Origin: an uncultured Clostridia bacterium
GTDB taxonomy: Bacteria; Bacillota; Clostridia; Lutisporales; Lutisporaceae
DNA length: 33,832 nucleotides
Direction: 5' to 3'
Assembly (NCBI GenBank): GCA_937930535.1
Contig: CALGKJ010000068.1
Span: 1-33,832, forward strand
Position 1 is the first letter of the stretch; the number at the start of each line of letters is the position of its first letter. Positions 32,401-33,832 of this stretch are shown here, piece after piece. Position numbers and translations under genes: made by a program. The notes under the pieces are model-generated. The model worked only from the letters and a program-made list of their open reading frames with translations. It did not search any database and was not told the origin of the DNA.

Positions 32401-32533
32401 CGTCTCTAGCAGCTTGACCTTTGGTCAGCAGGTAGTAAAATAGTGCTTCTGCTTTTTTAAATGGGAATATTACTATTTTGTTGTTTATTGTTACTGATGG
32501 AGTGTTGAATAATTTTACGAAAATGCTATACAT
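29480..32533 (-). CDS. SARP/BTAD-type transcriptional regulator with AAA ATPase and TPR repeats (copy 2)
   Basis: A 1017-residue paralogue of the downstream gene, collinear over the whole length. The winged helix (residues 1-95, FPFKKAEALFYYLLT, RDELVSIFWSEADEETAKK) is followed by BTAD (95-235). The ATPase has Walker A GEAGIGKTR (278-286) and Walker B LILIFDDIQWMD. TPR-like repeats follow (for example GKYEEAEEILKQAIGMF and KFTTALDYYDKAINIC). The two proteins share position-for-position domain boundaries but have diverged well beyond a recent duplication. ATG 32533 follows AAAGGAG, with a promoter at 32573-32601. Full-length paralogues in one operon suggest that they act together or respond to different inputs. 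Confidence 0.82.
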   Translation of the reverse strand: MYSIFVKLFNTPSVTINNKIVIFPFKKAEALFYYLLTKGQAARDELVSIFWSEADEETAKKNLRHAMYMIRKAFGIDIIISPQKSIAMINPDITVSSDLQAFLNNSELESINAYTGEFMQGFNVKDGEQFEDWLTTQRELYKEAYRQKLYVYINKCIQNEDTKQAELYSKLLINQDPFDENSYSLLMKIYAMESSYNKAVDTYNKLSAVLEKELGISPDASTKSLMEAILVERDIKHPIKKKSTEAFFYGREEELNIMMYNYNSFLNDSSHKSIIIAGEAGIGKTRLKDRFIELTGGQKVLLLQSNCYQAEEGYFLKPWNDIFARLKDIIMKSNIKLPSIWTNIIAHIFPMFAEENNMAVVSSIEKIDSFKFQVAEEAIIGVLNKLSQKQKLILIFDDIQWMDSTSITLLRNIMLHQRSKNIMLVGTCRSGYDKKIESFISTMSKYDAITKLELQRFTEKEVEEIAKKVVPHSKWTKELQNQIFEETSGNAFFLVELLNTIKDTGEIGALNPKAQDILKSRFIDIPDEGRKILNIISIFFDEVSIDLLKQLSGKDDMELIDILDELKNKMILKETDSDSISYEFTHQKLREFIYQQQSLARRKLIHNKIGLVLEKELHKDKRDRFIYPKLIYHYKNSGNKLSELKYRIKNLDVFFDLKHELFPIISSGNSNNPHININSDEALEQLDMIEQLMQKVKLEETPFDSIAQLNMEFFHLKGRYHIKEGEYDAGTACIIEMIDTALKLNDQKHALKGYKQMIYYSIQIHDISLMDDYIQLGLELSMKHNKHEDTAILLRLKGLSRIMQGKYEEAEEILKQAIGMFNSINQEDKYILNIAACYNYIGEIRRHNMKFTTALDYYDKAINICEVKSIPWGLTIFYTNAGQAALDMGDYHRARVYLNLAIKMYNQMDMLWGRSTAEAYMALVEVKNGEYKSALSYLKKAEAYADKLKSPYEMGLIYRVKAEIKSSMERNIRINNIFSSYLNIELDEYCNIGIGYLKKLKNPYEIEILNALKKNKE

Positions 32534-32572
32534 GTTATTACTCCTTTGTTTGGTGCGTGATCGTATAGTATT

Positions 32573-32601
32573 ATTATATAGGATTGGTGGGGGAAAGACA
32601 A
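32573..32601 (-). promoter_or_regulatory. Promoter of the tandem SARP operon
   Basis: TTGTCT (32596-32601) and TATAAT (32573-32578) on the minus strand are 17 nt apart, about 40 nt before the start codon. The -35 box lies in the T-rich tail of the upstream terminator. Confidence 0.65.
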
Positions 32602-32628
32602 AAATAAAAAGCCCTCGGTTAGGAGGGA
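32597..32628 (-). terminator. Terminator after the GIY-YIG gene
   Basis: On the minus strand CCCTC-CTAACC-GAGGG is followed by CTTTTTATTTTTG. It lies about 40 nt after the stop at 32670. Confidence 0.85.
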
Positions 32629-32669
32629 TTCTTAATATGATATTTTATATGCATCACAATATTTTAAAT

Positions 32670-33305
32670 CTAATCAGGAATCCAATCATCAGTAAATATT
32701 TCACCAACACAATTTGCCATGGATATATCATCTAGCTCTAAGAACTTCTTTACGTTTATATTTATTGGTGCTTGAGATTTAAAAAGCAAATCATTTTCAT
32801 CTACATCTTCTATTATAAATGCTAAATCTACTCTAGTTATATATTGATTTTTTAAATACTCAGATATGTATTCATCCTTGGTAAATTCAAAATATACTCT
32901 ATCATTATTTTGAAATATTCTCATTGAACTAATTTGATTATCAATATTTTCACCATATCTTTGAAGAATTTGCGGCAATATTTCAATAGCTTCAAATTTA
33001 TCTTCATTTTGATATTTATCAAAGTCTTTTAAACTATCAATTAATTTAATAGCTTTATTTAATGGATAATTAAAAAATTCCCTATTAGGATTAACTCTAA
33101 ATTCACACAATTTTTCATGGAGCTCTTTTTCAAAATTTAAGTAATCATCAACATAAACTTCATATGCAACTCTAAAAGGGGTAGGCACAGCAGTATTGGA
33201 TGATAATTGTTTTGCTCGCTCCTGTGCTCCTAGCGTCGTACTACCAATTTTTATTAATCCCTTATAAGAATCATTTGTTAATATATAAATATACCCAGCA
33301 CCCAT
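32670..33305 (-). CDS. T5orf172/GIY-YIG domain protein
   Basis: A 211-residue protein. Residues 1-90 are a GIY-YIG fold of the T5orf172 (MUG113) subtype: GYIYILTND, then LIKIGSTTLGAQERAKQLSS with the conserved Arg, then FEKELHEKLCEFRVNPNREFF with a conserved Glu near the end. Residues 95-211 are unassigned, mixed helix and strand. T5orf172 proteins occur in phages, plasmids and defence or toxin-antitoxin loci and are presumed nucleases; the activity is unproven. GAGGTG precedes the ATG. The gene follows a VbhA-like antitoxin gene by 64 nt and ends at a clear terminator. Confidence 0.75.
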   Translation of the reverse strand: MGAGYIYILTNDSYKGLIKIGSTTLGAQERAKQLSSNTAVPTPFRVAYEVYVDDYLNFEKELHEKLCEFRVNPNREFFNYPLNKAIKLIDSLKDFDKYQNEDKFEAIEILPQILQRYGENIDNQISSMRIFQNNDRVYFEFTKDEYISEYLKNQYITRVDLAFIIEDVDENDLLFKSQAPININVKKFLELDDISMANCVGEIFTDDWIPD

Positions 33306-33369
33306 TATTACACCTCATTTACTTATCACAGATGGTAATTTATACCATATATTTATAATTATTAAATTT

Positions 33370-33588
33370 TTATACATGTTTCTTAGTTACTGGATATTCC
33401 CTTCCTATTTCCGTATACTTTTTCTTTAAAGCTTCTATTTCTTGTTGGCAGGTTACTTTGCCAGCATCTCGAAGCTTACAATACTTTAGTGCTTTTCTAC
33501 TTGTCTTTATACCTTCTATAGCAAATGAAGCAATGGTACTTCTAAGATTTTGCGAAAGTTTTTTGTTATTTATTATACTATCAGTCAT
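33370..33588 (-). CDS. VbhA-like antitoxin-domain protein (Fic inhibitor motif)
   Basis: A 72-residue basic, helical protein. It contains RSTIASFAIEGIKTS, which aligns with the inhibitory helix of VbhA-type Fic antitoxins and carries the defining [S/T]xxxE[G/N] motif as Ser21-x-x-x-Glu25-Gly26. The following AGKVTCQQEIEALKKKY fits the second part of the domain. In class I Fic systems this peptide blocks the ATP site of a Fic AMP-transferase encoded next to it. Here the next gene encodes a GIY-YIG-type protein and no Fic motif is seen in the window. ATG 33588 is chosen for GGGAGAAG upstream; an earlier opening exists at 33618. Confidence 0.65.
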   Translation of the reverse strand: MTDSIINNKKLSQNLRSTIASFAIEGIKTSRKALKYCKLRDAGKVTCQQEIEALKKKYTEIGREYPVTKKHV

Positions 33589-33702
33589 AAACAAACTTCT
33601 CCCTATTTTGTATTCCACTTGATTTCAACATTTTTATAAACTAATTAGTCCAGACTTAGCTTAAGATATCATAATGTTAGCATTATAAAATACAGATTCT
33701 TC

Positions 33703-33831
33703 TTACCGTTTTCTCTTATATAATAGTAGTGTCATAGCAATATTAATTATAAGCAAAACATATATAACTACGAATTTTATATTTTGTAATACACTTCCTA
33801 CAATACCGAATTTATCAATATTTGTTGGGTT
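33703..33831 (-). CDS. C-terminal fragment of a membrane protein (partial, cut by window edge)
   Basis: An open minus-strand frame enters at the right edge and stops at 33703-33705. The last 42 residues include NIDKFGIVGSVLQNI, a single hydrophobic segment (IKFVVIYVLLIINIAMTLLL) and the terminal YKRKR. The N-terminal bulk is outside the window and the family cannot be assigned. A hydrophobic helix with a basic end is typical of a C-terminal membrane anchor. Confidence 0.4.
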   Translation of the reverse strand, partial: NPTNIDKFGIVGSVLQNIKFVVIYVLLIINIAMTLLLYKRKR

Positions 33832-33832
33832 T

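Noticed and set aside
33619-33702. Fic toxin near the VbhA-like gene
   Set aside because: No Fic motif in any frame here; the adjoining partial frame at 33703-33831 encodes a membrane anchor.

Overview
The window reads as a piece of the chromosome of an anaerobic, low-GC, Gram-positive bacterium of the class Clostridia (Bacillota). The grounds are AT-rich sequence with AGGAGG/GGGGG ribosome-binding sites, tight unidirectional operons, an SpoIIAB/RsbW-like ATPase, a DUF1450 protein, an AmmeMemoRadiSam locus, formate-metabolism accessory genes and a molybdenum hydroxylase. Genus cannot be settled from the sequence alone. Almost every gene is on the minus strand; the one clear plus-strand gene is a cation/proton antiporter. 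I saw no rRNA, tRNA, CRISPR array or intact insertion sequence.

Layout from left to right. 1-1,610: a cytoplasmic TPR receptor with a probable N-terminal helix-turn-helix, followed by a 47-residue secreted propeptide gene that overlaps its 3' end. A second, nearly identical propeptide gene starts 159 nt further on and is cut by the window edge. This is RRNPP (Rap-Phr/AimR-like) peptide-signalling architecture. 1,617-4,935: exosortase K and its dedicated MSEP-CTERM-type target. 5,054-6,377: promoter, fluoride riboswitch, terminator and antiporter. 6,445-9,472: mobA-fdhD-carbonic anhydrase-formate/nitrite transporter. 9,544-10,942: DUF1189 membrane protein and YfcE-type phosphoesterase. 11,000-13,506: AmmeMemoRadiSam radical-SAM enzyme and a Memo-AMMECR1 fusion. 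13,574-14,942: small genes set among hairpins and a dispersed palindromic repeat.

15,073-21,936 is the metabolic centrepiece. A BCCT betaine-type transporter lies just upstream of a translationally coupled four-gene operon: 2Fe-2S, FAD and molybdopterin subunits of a xanthine-dehydrogenase-type hydroxylase, then a histidine-ammonia-lyase-fold enzyme that lacks the Ala-Ser-Gly triad needed for the MIO cofactor. MIO-less members of this fold include ergothionase, which removes trimethylamine from the betaine ergothioneine. The cluster is therefore a candidate pathway for import and breakdown of ergothioneine or another aromatic betaine. This is inference from family and context.

22,316-25,979 is a zinc-uptake operon (Cys/His-rich membrane protein, znuA, znuC, znuB, lipoprotein). 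A decayed GNAT acetyltransferase follows, then two tandem paralogous SARP/BTAD-AAA-TPR regulators of about 1,020 residues each. At the right edge are a T5orf172-type GIY-YIG protein, a VbhA-like Fic-inhibitor antitoxin without a visible Fic toxin, and the 3' end of a membrane-protein gene.
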